NCBI RefSeq assembly: GCF_001632745.1
Contig: NZ_LQRT01000004.1
Coordinates: 1 to 64,000, forward strand
Length of the DNA stretch: 64,000 nt
From: Aquimarina aggregata
GTDB lineage: Bacteria; Bacteroidota; Bacteroidia; Flavobacteriales; Flavobacteriaceae
Direction: 5' to 3'
Positions within the stretch are counted from its first letter, which is position 1. Every line of letters starts with the position of its first letter. Of the stretch, positions 1 through 8,512 are shown one piece after another. The notes beneath the pieces were generated by a model. The model was not told where the DNA came from, did no database searches, and saw only the letters and a list, made by a program, of their open reading frames with translations. Made by a program: the position numbers and the translations under genes.

Positions 1-74
1 TGTTACCCCTCGACTTGCATGTGTTAAGCCTGCCGCTAGCGTTCATCCTGAGCCAGGATCAAACTCTTCATCGT
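1..74 (-). rRNA. rrs: 16S rRNA, 5' end (partial)
   Basis: The reverse complement contains the universal 5' end of bacterial 16S rRNA: GAGTTTGATCCTGGCTCAG, then the conserved GAACGCTAGCGGCAGGC and ACACATGCAAGTCGA segments. Aligning to the E. coli 5' end puts nucleotide 1 near window position 74. The rest of the gene, and presumably the rrn operon, runs off the left edge. The CTAGCGGCAGGC variant is typical of Bacteroidota. Confidence 0.97.
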
Positions 75-360
75 TTGTCTTTAAATATTATTTGAAAACA
101 ATACAACGGAATTACAATCGTATCTCTAAATGATTCTAGTCTTTAATTTCGTATGTATTAACTATTCTATAAATAAAATAGCTAAATACGCGCTGTCAAT
201 CAATATGTCTATGAACTTTCTTAGCAATCTAAAACCACATCTAGTAGCCAAAATTACTCTTGTTATTACCTAAGGAATCGAACCCCAATTCTACCTCAAT
301 TATCAGTAGAAAACCATTCTAATTATTTTTATGAACTCGCTCTGTTTCGCTAAGCGGATG

Positions 361-390
361 CAAATATACAACCCTTTTTTATTCTACAAA
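361..390 (-). promoter_or_regulatory. rrn promoter, copy proximal to 16S
   Basis: Read on the minus strand this is TTTG, an 18-nt spacer, then TATATTTG, matching the Bacteroidota housekeeping promoter (-33 TTTG / -7 TAnnTTTG). It is followed by CATCCGCTTAGCG and an AGTTCAT tail. It is one of three copies at a 125-bp period. The initiation site would lie near 352-355, giving a 16S leader of about 280 nt. Confidence 0.65.
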
Positions 391-485
391 GCTTTTTTGA
401 AATTATTTTTAAAAAACTTTTTTCCTAAATCCCTAACCAAAACAAGACCCTCAATGAACTCCTAAGCCCTCGAGCTTAGCGGATG

Positions 486-515
486 CAAACATACAACCCT
501 TTTTTATTCTGACAA
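486..515 (-). promoter_or_regulatory. rrn promoter, middle copy
   Basis: The minus strand reads TTG, a 19-nt spacer, then TATGTTTG: an exact fit to the Bacteroidota promoter consensus. The spacer (AGAATAAAAAAGGGTTG) is nearly identical to that of the 16S-proximal copy, so the two are duplicates. The -7 element lies exactly 125 bp upstream of the proximal one. Confidence 0.65.
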
Positions 516-610
516 GCTATTTCATAGAAAAAAAATAAAGTTTTTTTAACCTAAAAATAAAACCAAATCTCAATGAACTACCCGAAACATATTACCCCGT
601 TTCGAGGGCG

Positions 611-640
611 CAAATCTACACACATAAAACTATTCGACAA
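611..640 (-). promoter_or_regulatory. rrn promoter, distal copy
   Basis: The minus strand reads TTG, a 19-nt spacer, then TAGATTTG: again an exact consensus match. Its -7 element is exactly 125 bp upstream of the middle copy. The spacer has diverged from the other two, but an AGTTCAT tail after a short hairpin is kept downstream. The rest of the 75-806 gap is AT-rich leader and spacer with no recognisable gene. Confidence 0.6.
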
Positions 641-806
641 TGACTTTTTTAATGTTTTTTTCAAAAGAAATGAAAAGCCTTGATTTTAAAAAAGATAGAA
701 AGCTAAGATAATAAAAAATAATGAAACTAGAAATCAATTTTTTTAAATTTTAGTTACACTGAGAGAACATAAGTAGCCTATCCCCTAGTATTAAAACCCG
801 AACAAG

Positions 807-1520
807 TTATTTTTTAACCGTACTAGTTTTGATTGTATCTGTCCATTTATTTCTTAAATCATAAAAACTAAAATCAAGTGCTGTCTTTTGTTCTTCAAGG
901 ATATTCGACTGAAAACTACGTTGTAATATATCCTCTATCCAATAATCTTCTTCTATATTAATAGGATCATAATGTCTTTTTAAAGAAATATCAAAAATCT
1001 TAGCCGTATTATTATACCAAAACGCCCTCCAACCACTTCTATACTCTTTAATAAGCTCAAACATTGTTTTACCAGTTTGACGATGGATTAACTTTACTAA
1101 TATTTGTCCTTCGGTACGTGTAAGTTTTTTAAGTTCTGTGGTAAACTCCTCTTCCATGTATTTCTGAAGTATTTTTGTGTACTTCTTCTTTGACCTCTTC
1201 GAATTAATCCCTTCTAACCTTTTGTTCAATGTAATTAATCGTTCTGAAGCTAATTTTGCATACGGATACACTTTACGTGTTTTACGTCTAAGAATAAGAT
1301 ATTTTCTTCTTGCCAGTTTATCATCAAACTTTAATTTACCTAATATAACTACTTCATCAAGGTCTATAGCATCATGAGGGATAGTATCTCCTTCTATTAT
1401 ATAATATTGTACAAACCCAGTTGTATCTGCTTTTATTGAATCAACAGGTTTCTTTTTCCCTTGTCCATAAAGCAAAGGAGTACATAAGAATACTACTATA
1501 TATGGTAAATATCTAAACAT
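807..1520 (-). CDS. DUF4294 domain-containing exported protein
   Basis: This 237-aa protein has a clear N-terminal signal peptide (residues 1-20, hydrophobic core then a Gln after cleavage, usual in Bacteroidota). The mature part is very basic and matches the DUF4294 family, a periplasmic/secreted family of unknown function that is almost universal in Flavobacteriia. The conserved stretch runs from about residue 55 (VVILGKLKFDD) through the Lys/Arg-rich RRKYLILRRK segment to the GWRAFWYN motif near residue 165. It starts at an ATG and is divergent from the M42 peptidase gene. No catalytic residues are obvious and the function is not known. Confidence 0.85.
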   Translation of the reverse strand: MFRYLPYIVVFLCTPLLYGQGKKKPVDSIKADTTGFVQYYIIEGDTIPHDAIDLDEVVILGKLKFDDKLARRKYLILRRKTRKVYPYAKLASERLITLNKRLEGINSKRSKKKYTKILQKYMEEEFTTELKKLTRTEGQILVKLIHRQTGKTMFELIKEYRSGWRAFWYNNTAKIFDISLKRHYDPINIEEDYWIEDILQRSFQSNILEEQKTALDFSFYDLRNKWTDTIKTSTVKK

Positions 1521-1637
1521 AATATTTTCTAAGGCTTCAAAATTACTTTAAAAAGTAATAATTAACAGATTCTAAAGCGTGAAATCTATGTGAATATTGT
1601 TAATTTAGTCAAAAAACAAAATTATATTTAAAATACC

Positions 1638-2729
1638 ATGGCTAAAAAGAGCATATTGAATAAAAAATCTATAACCTTCCTTGAAAAATATCTAAATAAC
1701 CCTGCACCTACAGGATACGAATGGGAAGGGCAAAAGATATGGATGGATTATCTTAAACCTTATGTAGATGAATTTATAACTGATACATATGGAACTGCTG
1801 TAGGTGTAATTAATCCAAAAGCGAAATACAAAGTTGTTATTGAAGGGCATGCTGATGAGATTTCATGGTATGTAAATTACATTACTGATAATGGACTTAT
1901 ATATGTAATACGTAATGGTGGTAGTGATCATCAGATAGCAACATCCAAACGTGTTAATATACATACAAAAAAAGGTATCGTAAAAGGGGTTTTTGGCTGG
2001 CCTGCAATTCATACTAGAAAAGGTGCTAAAGAACAAGCTCCTACTTTAGAGAATATTTGTATTGACGTTGGATGTACTAATAAAGAAGAAGTACTAAAAC
2101 TTGGGGTTCATGTAGGCTGTGTTATTACATATCCTGATGAATTTTTCATTCTAAACAAGGATAAGTTTGTTTGTCGAGCTCTTGATAATAGAATGGGAGG
2201 TTTTATGATAGCAGAAGTTGCTCGTTTATTAAAGGAAAATAAAAAGAAACTTCCTTTTGGATTGTATATCACAAATTCTGTCCAAGAAGAGATTGGACTA
2301 AGAGGCGCAGAAATGATTACACAAACGATACAACCAAATGTTGCCATTGTTACAGACGTTTGTCACGATACCACTACTCCTATGATAGAAAAGAAAACTC
2401 AAGGAGAAACTAAAATTGGTGATGGACCTGTTATTTCTTACGCTCCAGCTGTACAAAATAGATTAAGAGAATTATTAATAGATACTGCCGAAGACAAGAA
2501 AATACCTTTTCAACGAATGGCTTCTAGTAGAATGACTGGTACGGACACAGATGCATTTGCCTATAGTAACGGTGGGGTTGCCTCTGCTTTGATTTCATTA
2601 CCACTACGTTATATGCATACCACTGTCGAAATGGTACACAGAGATGATGTTGAAAATGTTATCAAATTGATTTATGAAAGTTTATTAAATATTAAATCGG
2701 GTGATACTTTTAGTTACTTTGACAAATAG
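1638..2729 (+). CDS. M42 family zinc/cobalt aminopeptidase
   Basis: A 363-aa cytosolic metallopeptidase of the M42 family (glutamyl aminopeptidase / endoglucanase-M type), expected to trim N-terminal residues from peptides as a large self-compartmentalised oligomer. The metal and catalytic residues are visible in order: His71 and Asp73 in GHADE, bridging Asp183 in ALDNR, the Glu217-Glu218 pair in VQEEIG, Asp240 and His327. Length is normal for the family. The ATG is preceded by an A-rich stretch as is usual here, and an intrinsic terminator follows directly. Exact substrate preference cannot be read from the sequence. Confidence 0.92.
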   Translation: MAKKSILNKKSITFLEKYLNNPAPTGYEWEGQKIWMDYLKPYVDEFITDTYGTAVGVINPKAKYKVVIEGHADEISWYVNYITDNGLIYVIRNGGSDHQIATSKRVNIHTKKGIVKGVFGWPAIHTRKGAKEQAPTLENICIDVGCTNKEEVLKLGVHVGCVITYPDEFFILNKDKFVCRALDNRMGGFMIAEVARLLKENKKKLPFGLYITNSVQEEIGLRGAEMITQTIQPNVAIVTDVCHDTTTPMIEKKTQGETKIGDGPVISYAPAVQNRLRELLIDTAEDKKIPFQRMASSRMTGTDTDAFAYSNGGVASALISLPLRYMHTTVEMVHRDDVENVIKLIYESLLNIKSGDTFSYFDK

Positions 2730-2748
2730 ACTTCGTTTTTTATATTCT

Positions 2749-2783
2749 AAATCCTGTTTTCTCAAACAGGATTTTTTATTTTT
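2749..2783 (+). terminator. Rho-independent terminator after M42 peptidase
   Basis: A perfect 11-bp stem (2749-2759 with 2764-2774, AAATCCTGTTT / AAACAGGATTT) closes a TCTC tetraloop and runs into a T-rich tract. It ends only about 5 nt before the ATG of the Nudix gene, so it doubles as that gene's 5' leader. Confidence 0.85.
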
Positions 2784-2788
2784 AGACT

Positions 2789-3340
2789 ATGGCAGATGAA
2801 ATGATAGATATACTTAATGATAAAGGTATTCCTACTGGTGAAGCTCGACTTAAATCTGAAGCACATCGATTGGGGTTATATCACGCTAGTGTGCATATCT
2901 GGATATATACAAAAGAAGGTAAAATACTGTTACAAAAGCGTTCTTATAATAAAGACACTTATCCAAATTTATGGGATGTGTCTGTGGCTGGTCATATTGA
3001 AGCTGGAGAATCTCCAGAAAATTCAGCTATTCGTGAAATAAAGGAAGAAATTGGCATCTATATTTCAAATAATAATCTAGAATACATTGGTATATACTTG
3101 GCCGAGAAAAAACCTAAACCAAATCTGTATGATAATGAATTTCATCATATATATTTGTTAGCTCTTCACCTTCCTATTCACAAATTCACATTACAGTCTG
3201 AAGAAGTAGCGCAGGTCGATTACATTGATATTAATATATTTAAAGATAAAATCATGAGTTCTACAGAATCCCTAAATTATGTTCCTCATGATCCAGCCTA
3301 TTTTGAACTTGTTTTAGATGAAATTTCAAATCGACTATAA
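2789..3340 (+). CDS. Nudix hydrolase (Idi/YfcD-like)
   Basis: A 183-aa Nudix protein. The Nudix box is complete: Gly68, Glu74, Arg82-Glu83, Glu86-Glu87 and Gly89 in the spacing GX5EX7REUXEEXGU. The N-terminal part (residues 1-60, with LLQKRSYNKDTYPNLWD) and the VAGHIEAGES segment resemble the isopentenyl-diphosphate isomerase-like / YfcD branch, which hydrolyses nucleoside diphosphate-linked substrates. Actual substrate is unknown. There is little room for a private promoter because a terminator ends just upstream of the start codon; transcription may come from read-through or from within the terminator region. Confidence 0.9.
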   Translation: MADEMIDILNDKGIPTGEARLKSEAHRLGLYHASVHIWIYTKEGKILLQKRSYNKDTYPNLWDVSVAGHIEAGESPENSAIREIKEEIGIYISNNNLEYIGIYLAEKKPKPNLYDNEFHHIYLLALHLPIHKFTLQSEEVAQVDYIDINIFKDKIMSSTESLNYVPHDPAYFELVLDEISNRL

Positions 3341-3397
3341 TAATACCACTATCACCACTAACTATGAGCATCTACAATAAACAATAACAAACTATAG

Positions 3398-3405
3398 TAT
3401 TTTTG
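3398..3405 (+). promoter_or_regulatory. Candidate -7 element for dps
   Basis: TATTTTTG matches the Bacteroidota -7 consensus TAnnTTTG, 33 nt upstream of the dps start codon. No convincing -33 TTG lies 17-23 nt upstream, so the assignment rests on the -7 box alone. Confidence 0.35.
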
Positions 3406-3437
3406 TATTGAAAATAAATAATCAATAAACAAAAACT

Positions 3438-3890
3438 ATGACATATTCAAATAAAGAAACCATAGCGGCTTTAAACACCTTATTAGCGGATTATCATATG
3501 CATTATCAGAAATTAAGAAATTTTCATTGGAATGTTACAGGATCCAACTTTTTTGAGTTACATGAAAAATTTGAAGAACTTTATGAGGATGCTAAACTTA
3601 AAATTGACGAAATTGCCGAAAGAATATTAACCCTTAGAGCAAAACCTTTTAGCAACTACAGTTCATATCTAAATAATTCTAATATTAAAGAATCTGAAAG
3701 CAATCTGCTTGATCACGAAATGGTTTCGGCTATTTTAGAAGATCATGACATAATTTTAAGTCAACTAAAAAATGTAGCGGAAAAAGCAGCAGATGTTAAA
3801 GATGAAGGCACCTTAGATATTACTGGAACTTATATTGGAGAGCTCGAAAAAACAAGTTGGATGCTTAATGCTTGGAATCAGAGAAATTAA
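3438..3890 (+). CDS. dps: Dps family DNA-protection / ferritin-like protein
   Basis: A 150-aa ferritin-fold protein of the Dps family, which forms 12-mers that oxidise and store iron with peroxide and protect DNA in starvation and oxidative stress. The inter-subunit ferroxidase ligands are present in the classical spacing: His30 in NFHWNVTG, His42, Asp57 and Glu61 in DEIAERI. There is no long basic N-terminal tail, so direct DNA binding is less certain than mini-ferritin activity. The 3' end overlaps the next gene by 23 bp, so the two are probably co-transcribed. Confidence 0.93.
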   Translation: MTYSNKETIAALNTLLADYHMHYQKLRNFHWNVTGSNFFELHEKFEELYEDAKLKIDEIAERILTLRAKPFSNYSSYLNNSNIKESESNLLDHEMVSAILEDHDIILSQLKNVAEKAADVKDEGTLDITGTYIGELEKTSWMLNAWNQRN

Positions 3891-4743
3891 AATATCAGCA
3901 CTTTTATGTTTCATTCTTTTAACGGCTTTACAAGTTAGCTGTCAAAAGAATGAAGCTTCTATTTTGATAAAGATTGCCCCTTTATCAAATGCTCTTCATG
4001 AAATATCGGGTATTACAACACTTGAAAACAATAAATTATATGCAATTAATGATTCTGGAAATGACAATACTTTGTTCTGTCTTAATCAAGATGGTAAGAT
4101 ATTAAAAGAAATTAAAATTCCTGATTCAAAAAATATTGATTGGGAAGATCTTACCTATGATCATAACGACAATATATATATTGGCGATTTTGGAAATAAT
4201 CAAAATACCAGAAAAGATCTAGTTATTTATAAAGTTTCTGGAATCTTATCTAATACTATTTCGGTTTCTAAAATCGAATTTATTTTTGAAGATCAAAAAA
4301 GGTTTCCTCCTAAAAAGAGTAACCTAAACTTTGATGTAGAAGCATTTATTCATCTTAATGGGAGTCTTTATCTCTTTACAAAAAATAGGGTTAAAAAATC
4401 TCCTATTACCACAAAATTATATAAGATTTCTGCTAAACCTGGTAAGTATATGGCAAAACTGATTGGAGAGTATGACACTTGCAAAGACCCTTCTGACTGT
4501 CTAATTACTGCGGCGGCGGTAAATCGATCGGGTAACAAAATAGCATTGCTTGCTCACAATAAAATATTTTTACTTCAAAATTTTAAAGGAGATAGCTTAT
4601 TTAATGGTTCTGTTAAAAAAATAAAATTACATCACTATTCGCAGAAAGAGGGTATTTCTTTTAAAAACGACTCTACTTTATATATTACAGATGAAAAAAT
4701 GAAACATAAGAAGGCGACATTATATCAATATACTTTAGATTAA
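3868..4743 (+). CDS. Secreted lipoprotein, beta-propeller-like
   Basis: A 291-aa protein read from the ATG at 3868; an upstream in-frame TTG at 3835 would add eleven residues in front of the signal peptide and is less likely. The start gives a clean lipoprotein signal ending in the lipobox LQVSC, so the protein is predicted to be lipid-anchored in the envelope. The mature chain has repeated strands of the type LYAINDSGND, IYIGDFGNN and LYLFTKN, suggesting a propeller fold such as the SdiA-regulated or phytase-like families. I do not recognise the exact family. It overlaps the dps 3' end by 23 bp and converges on the next gene with a 4-bp gap. Confidence 0.7.
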   Translation: MLGIREIKISALLCFILLTALQVSCQKNEASILIKIAPLSNALHEISGITTLENNKLYAINDSGNDNTLFCLNQDGKILKEIKIPDSKNIDWEDLTYDHNDNIYIGDFGNNQNTRKDLVIYKVSGILSNTISVSKIEFIFEDQKRFPPKKSNLNFDVEAFIHLNGSLYLFTKNRVKKSPITTKLYKISAKPGKYMAKLIGEYDTCKDPSDCLITAAAVNRSGNKIALLAHNKIFLLQNFKGDSLFNGSVKKIKLHHYSQKEGISFKNDSTLYITDEKMKHKKATLYQYTLD

Positions 4744-4747
4744 TTTG

Positions 4748-7700
4748 TTAGAAATCTAATCCAAACCCAAAAGTAAACCGTAAGCCATCGTCACTGGTAA
4801 ACAATCCTAACTGCCCCCCTATTGTATCCACTGCGTTAATCCACATTCCACCACCAACAGAGTCATGCCATTTATCAGAGTCCTCACCATCTAACCATAC
4901 TCGCCCTATATCATATCCACTAAAAACTCCTAACTGTAATGGTAGCAAACCTGTCTTAAATTTATTAAAACTATATCTTAGATCTCCACTAAATGCCACT
5001 GCACTCTCTCCTGTAAAACGCTCTTCTCGATAACCTCTTAATCCATTAACTCCGCCTAATGACGCTCCTTGATAAAACTCAAATTCATCACCAATAGTTA
5101 TCTGTGCCATAACATCTGTTTTGAGGACTAATTTTCTATTTCGTGTCAAAGCATTATAAAATCCTAACTTAGGGTAGAGATACCCATAGGTACGATCGGT
5201 GTCTTCTACATTAGTTCTTCCTCCTGTTTGAACCTTAAAAAGCATTCCTCTTGTTGGATTAACGGCGTTATCATAACTTTCAAAAACATATTGCATGTCT
5301 ACATTTGCAAAAAACTTTCTTTCAAAAAAATCTGGATCATCTGCTACAAAATCAAGTCCCGAGGTGATAAATCTTTCAAAGGTATCTTGCACTTCTATCC
5401 CCTCATAATTTGCTTTGATTGAAAACTTAGATCCATAATATCCGTTTTTAGAGAAACCTAAACCAACAGCCCAAGTACTTATCTTTACTCTATTAAAATC
5501 AAAACCTAATTCATCATCATTATTAATCGAATTATTTCCTAATCCAAAAAAGTTTTGAGCAAAATTTTCACTTGTAAGTAATCCGCTTACCAAGACGTTC
5601 CAATTTCCTATTGCATTCATATATTCTCCAGAGTATGAAACATCATATCCCCCTGAGGTTTGAAAATAGTAGGCTGCCCTAAAAGTATGCTTACTATGAA
5701 AGGGACTATTTTTAAATCCTTTCACAGTATAAACATCTGTAAGACTAACATTAAGCCCATCATCGGGATTAAAACCTACGAATGGAGTAACCACATTCGT
5801 TTTTTCTATATATTTATTAAAATCGTACAAGTTGTATTTATAAATATTACTTAGTCTAAATGTTGCTCCTCCTTTTTTCTTTATTGTATTTGGTTTTGAT
5901 CTATGATCAAATACTTTAACTTTTCTTCCTGAATCTATCGCGTAAACATCATTATTTTGACCTCCAACAATACGCAATTTGATCGGCCTTTTTCCTTTTC
6001 CTTTGACTACAAATTGATCATCATCATCTAAACCATAAATCCATATTTCTTTAGTTTCTTTAGAATTGAACACTCTATTGATATATGGTTTTTTAATTTT
6101 ATCTCCTTTAATTCTTGAAACTTTTATTGTTGTCTTATTATCTTCTCGTATAATCTCAAAATAATCATCCTTATCAGTTCCTTTTACAATAATATGCTTT
6201 AAAAGATATTCATGATATTGAAGTGCCAAACTTTCGATATTTTCAATTCTAACTTTCAGATCTCTTTTAATCTTTTCTACAGTATCCCCATGAAGTTCTG
6301 AAGGAAGATTTTTAAAGGCTTCTTCTATAGTTCTTTCTGAAATATTCTCTTTAATATAATGTGCCTGTTTAATCCAAGTATCTTTATTTGCATTTTGTAT
6401 TAGTGCTTTATCTAATGGCAATCCCGATTGATTGATCCATCTTACTTTTTTAAGTTCATCATCATAAACCTGAAACTTACGTGCCAATGGCACTACAAAC
6501 TTGACAACATCCAAAATCACACCATCATAATTAGAGTAAACCTGGTCTCTATCTCTGGGGATCGGTCTATATATTTTACCTTTTTTTGTATCGAATCGTG
6601 CCCAGCGCCATTGATCAGAATGACGATCCCAGTCACCTAATACCATATCAAAAAGTCGGGTTCTTATATAATGTTCTTCGTCAAGTTGGTATTCTTCGTC
6701 TTTTCGTAGCTTACTCAGTAAATCATCTGTACTTTCTATATCATCAGGTTTACCAAAGGAAGCCTCGTCGCTATATTCTTTTCCCGGACGTTCTTCTAAA
6801 AAATAAAGTTCTCCACCAAAACTATCATTATATCTTCCTAAAGCGGGGTGCTTAGGCATATAGTATAGTTTAGGATTGGCATGATACACACCTATAGCAT
6901 CGGCTAATGTTCCTACGGTAAGAAAAGCATATGGATAACTTGAGGTATAAAAATCTGAGAGAGCCTCTTCTGTCATCGTATCGTCAAAACTGTCTCCTAC
7001 ATATGTGTTTTTAAAGGCTCCTTTTTGCAAAAACTGAGTAACACTCTTACGCATTGCTCTAAGACTATACCGTTTTCCTTCTTTGGTAATAAGTCTTAAG
7101 GATCTTGTTACCTGACCTCCTCCTTGTCTTTCGATTGTTACCCCTCCAAAAAGTGTATCTAAAGTAATAACAGGAACTTTTACATTTTTACCATAAACAT
7201 GTCTATAATGATCTCCCATCATCGTTTTAAAGAACCATGATTTTTCAACCTCTGCATTTTTATAAATTGAAGCAGAAAATTCGGGCTCAAAAGTATTATT
7301 AATGCCACTATAATCATGTATTTCTTCTTTTGGATGAACTTCGGTTTGATATACTACTTCTGTTTTACCATTTTTTCCACCAAAAAAACGAACATTTGAT
7401 GCTCCATTTTTAAACACATCTAGGACAGCAAAACCTTGACCTGGATATGAAAACTCACCATCTTTTCCCAATGCTGCTGCCGATACTTTAGACCCCGATC
7501 CTGATACAATTTGTTTACCGCCGGGACTATCAATATACTGTAAAGAATGTTCATGTCCAGAGGCAAATACAACTCTATCTACTCCCCTAGTCATTGTAGA
7601 CAATCTTCTCATTAAACCATTATAGTGAACATTTGATAAGTCTTGTGCCGTAACACCTCCTTGTGCACGTATTAATGTAGCCAAAGACCCTAAAATTGGT

Positions 7701-8455
7701 AGCGGAATTTTCTTTTTAGATGGAAAAATGTGTTTATCAAAACTATACTTTCCACCATGAGGACCATTAGTAAACATAGGATGATGCATCGCGATTACTA
7801 TTGTTTTCTTACTATGCTTTTTTACTTCACCTTCTATCTCAAGAAAAAACTTTTCTCTGGTTTTGATTTCACAATCATCGTTAACAGTAGGGTTTTTATC
7901 CCAATTTGCCAAATACCATTGCGTATCTAAAAGCAATAGTTGAACTTTATCACTAACCGTTATGCTTTCGATCGGACATCCTTTAGAAGGTAAGAGACTA
8001 ACTTTTTTCCCTGTTTTTGATAAAATGAATTTCTCTTGACGTTTCACCCCTTCTACTCCATTAGCATACCAATCATGATTTCCAGGGATAAAAATGACAT
8101 CGCCTTGAAAATTTCTAACTGCTTCTATTTGTGCATTGATTCTATGTTCTGCTAAACTTCTTTCTGGAGTATTTTTCTTTGGCATACCCTTAGGGTATAT
8201 ATTATCGCCTAAGAAAATAAGGTAATCATTTTTTGTTTTTGCTGTATCCAAAACTTTATTAAGCATAGATAAACCCTCTGTACTCTCTCCTTTTTTAGCA
8301 TACCCAGCATCTCCTACTAAATAAAAGGTACTTTCTATAGTGCCGTTTGGTAATGTTTTTTTAAAATCTACGACTTTATACTTAGGAGAATATGTTGCGC
8401 AAGAACTAAGCAAAAATGCAACACTAATAATCAGAAACTTATTATATTTATTCAT
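4748..8455 (-). CDS. Metallophosphoesterase / kinase-like / Omp85 barrel fusion
   Basis: A 1235-aa lipoprotein-type envelope protein (lipobox LLSSC, Cys19) with three visible parts. Residues about 40-330 are a calcineurin-like metallophosphoesterase with all blocks: GDAG (49-51), GDNIYP (83-88), GNHDW (125-129), then MHHP and GHEHS. The middle (about 400-800) contains GDWDRHSDQW near residue 607 and PIPRDRDQ near 633, reminiscent of the DRH..N and D.D elements of HipA/CotH-like atypical kinases; this is my inference. The C-terminal ~400 residues are an Omp85-type 16-strand beta barrel, with the GLRGY motif near residue 1137 and a terminal Phe. The architecture is conserved in Bacteroidota as far as I know, but the function is unknown. 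Confidence 0.82.
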   Translation of the reverse strand: MNKYNKFLIISVAFLLSSCATYSPKYKVVDFKKTLPNGTIESTFYLVGDAGYAKKGESTEGLSMLNKVLDTAKTKNDYLIFLGDNIYPKGMPKKNTPERSLAEHRINAQIEAVRNFQGDVIFIPGNHDWYANGVEGVKRQEKFILSKTGKKVSLLPSKGCPIESITVSDKVQLLLLDTQWYLANWDKNPTVNDDCEIKTREKFFLEIEGEVKKHSKKTIVIAMHHPMFTNGPHGGKYSFDKHIFPSKKKIPLPILGSLATLIRAQGGVTAQDLSNVHYNGLMRRLSTMTRGVDRVVFASGHEHSLQYIDSPGGKQIVSGSGSKVSAAALGKDGEFSYPGQGFAVLDVFKNGASNVRFFGGKNGKTEVVYQTEVHPKEEIHDYSGINNTFEPEFSASIYKNAEVEKSWFFKTMMGDHYRHVYGKNVKVPVITLDTLFGGVTIERQGGGQVTRSLRLITKEGKRYSLRAMRKSVTQFLQKGAFKNTYVGDSFDDTMTEEALSDFYTSSYPYAFLTVGTLADAIGVYHANPKLYYMPKHPALGRYNDSFGGELYFLEERPGKEYSDEASFGKPDDIESTDDLLSKLRKDEEYQLDEEHYIRTRLFDMVLGDWDRHSDQWRWARFDTKKGKIYRPIPRDRDQVYSNYDGVILDVVKFVVPLARKFQVYDDELKKVRWINQSGLPLDKALIQNANKDTWIKQAHYIKENISERTIEEAFKNLPSELHGDTVEKIKRDLKVRIENIESLALQYHEYLLKHIIVKGTDKDDYFEIIREDNKTTIKVSRIKGDKIKKPYINRVFNSKETKEIWIYGLDDDDQFVVKGKGKRPIKLRIVGGQNNDVYAIDSGRKVKVFDHRSKPNTIKKKGGATFRLSNIYKYNLYDFNKYIEKTNVVTPFVGFNPDDGLNVSLTDVYTVKGFKNSPFHSKHTFRAAYYFQTSGGYDVSYSGEYMNAIGNWNVLVSGLLTSENFAQNFFGLGNNSINNDDELGFDFNRVKISTWAVGLGFSKNGYYGSKFSIKANYEGIEVQDTFERFITSGLDFVADDPDFFERKFFANVDMQYVFESYDNAVNPTRGMLFKVQTGGRTNVEDTDRTYGYLYPKLGFYNALTRNRKLVLKTDVMAQITIGDEFEFYQGASLGGVNGLRGYREERFTGESAVAFSGDLRYSFNKFKTGLLPLQLGVFSGYDIGRVWLDGEDSDKWHDSVGGGMWINAVDTIGGQLGLFTSDDGLRFTFGFGLDF

Positions 8456-8512
8456 TGTTGTAAACTACAATCTCTTTTTTTTAATTATTTTGGTTACCGA
8501 AAAATAACAAAT

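Noticed and set aside
274-286. GGGGTTCGATTCC on the minus strand in the 16S leader, like a tRNA T-arm
   Set aside because: There is no anticodon or acceptor arm around it; a stand-alone T-loop-like string of this length can occur by chance or be part of the leader structure.
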